22,812 nucleotides of DNA from Ichthyophonus hoferi (Eukaryota; Opisthokonta; Ichthyosporea; Ichthyophonida; Ichthyophonidae): the NCBI GenBank assembly GCA_002751075.1, contig NAOQ01000278.1, forward strand, positions 36,752 to 59,563. The letters are read 5' to 3'. The position numbers were made by a program, and so were the translations under genes. Shown piece after piece: positions 21,801 through 22,812 of this stretch. Positions within the stretch are counted from its first letter, which is position 1; each line of letters starts with the position of its first letter. Under the pieces are notes generated by a model that made no database searches, was not told where the DNA came from, and saw only the letters and a list, made by a program, of their open reading frames with translations.

Positions 21801-22812
21801 ACATAAAAAAATGGATTGAATCACACATCTACTTTAGCAAATATATATATATATATATTTGCTTTAATTGAAATATAACTTAATTAAAAGTATGTTCTAA
21901 TTGGAGTAGTTCTAATTGAAGCAATAATTTTAATAATTTTAAAGCACATAATGACGTGATATGATTGGTTCCACGCACCTTCTCTCAATCACTCTCCACA
22001 ACTGACGCCATACTTCCAGGTTCTTTTCAAAGGGAGTCAGGAGAAGCTTGTCATTGTCTTGCACACTGCAGTGGTCATTTTAAAATTAAAATTGCATTAA
22101 AACTTTAAAGTTTGCCCTAGCAATTAAAATACAAAAGGGAAATAATTAGTAGCTAGACAAAATGTGGTTAAATTTTAAAAAATTAAACGTTAAAATATAA
22201 ATCGTAAAAAGTTAAATTAGTAGCTTGTCTTTCTGTTGCACTCGGCGGTGTTCATTTTAAAGTGCTATTAAGTTTTTAAAATTTACCATAGCAATTAAAA
22301 CACAAAAAGAGAAATAATTAGTAGTTAGATAAAATGTGGTTAAATTTTAAACATAAACGTCAAAATTAAATCGTAAAAAGGTGAATTATTAGTCAAGTAT
22401 ATGTTCGTGTATAAAATTATAGATACTGGGATGGGTCATTAAAAAACGTTCCACCTGATTGGTGCACCCACCTAGCGAGATCTCTTCTCCATTCCACAAA
22501 TGCTGCACGCTCAGCCAATAATAGCTCTTCCTTGGTGGTGTGCGCGTCCCATTTGGGTCTACAAACAGAAATATGAGCATGAGTAGACGGAAGGGATAGA
22601 CATAAAAAGTAAAAAGTTATATATAGGACCAATGGAATCGCTCATATAATATAATAGAATATAATATAAATGATACATATATATGTACATGCATGCATAC
22701 CTACATACACATACACATGCACATATATACCTATATATATATATATATATATACATACAAACACCAACCTACGAGGGACCTTTAACACGCTCTTATTCTG
22801 GTTCTGTGCCTC
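15875..22812 (-). CDS. LSG1: Large subunit GTPase 1 (LSG1), 5'-partial
   Basis: Exons in coding order: 22812-22769 (cut by the window edge), 22558-22472, 22065-21979, 21641-21563, 21149-20678, 20262-20219, 19541-19365, 19160-19092, 18633-18575, 18261-18197, 17867-17788, 17318-17169, 16706-16638, 16084-15875. They join in phase to 563 residues plus TAA; the human protein is about 658, so roughly the first 75-100 are outside. Motif order is that of a circularly permuted GTPase: LLTPFEKNLEVWRQLWRVIE, VDARNPLLFRSEDL, then G4 NKSD (111-114), G1 GYPNVGKSS (273-281), switch PGKTRHFQT, and G3 DCPG (317-320). Between G4 and G1 lies an acidic insert (about residues 175-235). Near the C-terminus are KLLYCHPPPG and GKPWKKH with a basic tail. 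Known role: cytoplasmic GTPase that releases the export adaptor NMD3 from pre-60S ribosomal subunits. Identity is very secure. Confidence 0.96.
16085..16637 (-). other. LSG1 intron before last exon, no gene seen
   Basis: 553 nt between R|GTAACT and AACCAATCAG. AT-rich, several CCAAT/ATTGG pentamers, no coding signal. Confidence 0.55.
16707..17168 (-). other. LSG1 intron, no gene seen
   Basis: 462 nt between Q-S|GTAGGT and CCCCACAG. No recognisable content beyond AT-rich sequence. Confidence 0.5.
17319..17787 (-). other. LSG1 intron, no gene seen
   Basis: 469 nt; purine-rich GAGA stretches on the plus strand near 17325-17345 and 17665-17700. No coding signal. Confidence 0.5.
17868..18196 (-). 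other. U12-type GT-AG intron (LSG1)
   Basis: Donor GTATCTTTTT (one change from GTATCCTTT) and a perfect U12 branch site TCCTTAAC (plus 17878-17885), the branch A 10-11 nt before TATTTATAG. The exons join as HAFG-R-ARGFMTAHG, matching human AYGYMRGFMTAHG. Length 329 nt. Confidence 0.82.
18634..19091 (-). other. U12-type AT-AC intron (LSG1)
   Basis: The upstream exon ends DPIAPSSL and the frame then hits a stop with no usable GT donor. The sequence at that point is ATATCCTCTT, one change from the AT-AC U12 donor consensus ATATCCTTT. The 3' end reads TTCTTTAACCAAACGTAC, with a near-consensus branch site and AC terminus 10-11 nt after the branch A. Splicing AT to AC gives SSL|VALRIPRPILE, colinear with VSLVCQNIPRHVLE of human LSG1. 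Length 458 nt. Confidence 0.88.
19265..19396 (-). repeat. Tandem duplication of an LSG1 exon end and donor
   Basis: Two 39-nt blocks, 19265-19303 and 19358-19396, are about 82% identical (7 differences) with a period of 93 nt. Each includes an LVF-x-TF-x-S-x-K coding tail and a following GTCTGTAT donor. TA repeats flank both. Confidence 0.85.
19365..19541 (-). other. LSG1: LSG1 exon with G1, G2 and G3 motifs
   Basis: 177 nt, phase 0 on both sides. It encodes VGYPNVGKSSTINAL (P-loop), SATPGKTRHFQT (switch I), and LLLCDCPGLVFPTFMSTK (G3). The normal end at K|GTCTGT is inferred from the match to STKAEMTCSGILPID in human LSG1, where the next exon here continues AEMVCNGILPID. The frame stays open past this donor to a duplicated donor 93 nt further on. 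Confidence 0.93.
19542..20218 (-). other. Largest LSG1 intron (677 nt), no gene seen
   Basis: It separates PTLGL from VGYPNVGKSS. A 10-bp perfect inverted repeat (TTTGCACTAT, 19677-19686 with 19714-19723) lies inside; its arms are too short to call a mobile element. A 69-codon plus-strand frame at 19704 has no support. Confidence 0.5.
20540..20660. repeat. Decayed TATACTAT repeat in LSG1 intron
   Basis: TATACTACTATAC and TACATACTATTATA motifs repeat loosely just beyond the 3' donor side of exon 20678-21149. The rest of the 415-nt intron is unremarkable. Confidence 0.7.
20678..21149 (-). other. LSG1: LSG1 exon with G4 motif and acidic insert
   Basis: 472 nt, the largest LSG1 exon. It starts LDHKKKNLLLINKSDML (G4), continues with WAKYLRANNIDYAFWSAN (G5-like region), then a Glu/Asp-rich segment typical of the variable insert between G4 and G1 in LSG1. 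It ends at C|GTATGT (phase 1). The acceptor side abuts a TATG repeat. Confidence 0.93.
21157..21235 (+). repeat. (TATG)n microsatellite beside an LSG1 acceptor
   Basis: TATG units begin within a few bases of the exon 20678-21149 acceptor, so the minus-strand pyrimidine tract is itself CATA repeat. The rest of the intron to 21562 holds no gene. Confidence 0.85.
21836..21863. repeat. 28-bp perfect AT palindrome
   Basis: AGCAAA, then an alternating AT core, then TTTGCT in an LSG1 intron (21642-21978). It could extrude as a cruciform; no function can be assigned. Confidence 0.8.
22042..22390 (-). repeat. Tandem duplication of an LSG1 exon-intron junction
   Basis: Two copies of about 170-177 nt, 22042-22217 and 22219-22390. 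Shared blocks include AGAAATAATTAGTAG-like sequence, AAAATGTGGTTAAATTTTAA and TAAATCGTAAAAAG. Copy 1 contains the first 24 coding nt of exon 21979-22065 and its acceptor. Copy 2 carries the decayed equivalent and is no longer a good exon. The rest of this 406-nt intron is the repeat itself. Confidence 0.85.
22673..22760. repeat. TA/CACATA simple repeats in LSG1 intron
   Basis: TACATATATATG, CACATACACATG and a final (TA)n run just upstream (plus-strand lower side) of the partial first exon; no coding signal. Confidence 0.8.

Overview
The window is from a nuclear eukaryotic genome: AT-rich by eye, dense in introns, and carrying three protein-coding genes whose exons join in phase and match known animal or eukaryotic families. 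A cramped-like (CRAMP1) gene together with a metazoan-style single-domain universal stress protein points to an animal, and USP genes of this type are typical of non-bilaterians such as sponges and cnidarians. The lineage is an inference; the sequence alone does not fix the species.

Layout. 1-777: pyrimidine-rich leader and putative CRAMP1 promoter. 778-10295 (+): a complete CRAMP1/cramped-like gene, 12 coding exons, 1578 residues. 10296-12864: an intergenic stretch holding a possible 3'UTR intron start, degenerate GTAT repeats, and a small unexplained minus-strand ORF (10641-10817). 12865-15343 (+): a complete universal stress protein gene, 6 coding exons, 155 residues. 15344-15874: short convergent intergenic region with poly(A) signals for both neighbours. 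15875-22812 (-): the C-terminal 563 residues of LSG1, the circularly permuted GTPase of 60S ribosome export, 14 exons; its N-terminus lies beyond the right edge.

The genes are not an operon and share no pathway. CRAMP1 is a nuclear SANT-domain chromatin factor, the USP is a small nucleotide-binding stress protein, and LSG1 is a cytoplasmic ribosome-maturation GTPase.

The most notable structure is in the introns. Three look like U12-type (minor spliceosome) introns: one GT-AG in CRAMP1 and two in LSG1, one of them of the rare AT-AC class. Two LSG1 exon-intron junctions have been tandemly duplicated, and one of these provides an in-frame alternative donor that would add 31 residues just after the G3 motif. 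The pentamer CCAAT/ATTGG is strongly over-represented across the genic parts, including inside coding exons. I found no transposon, virus-like element, CRISPR array or RNA gene that I could support.
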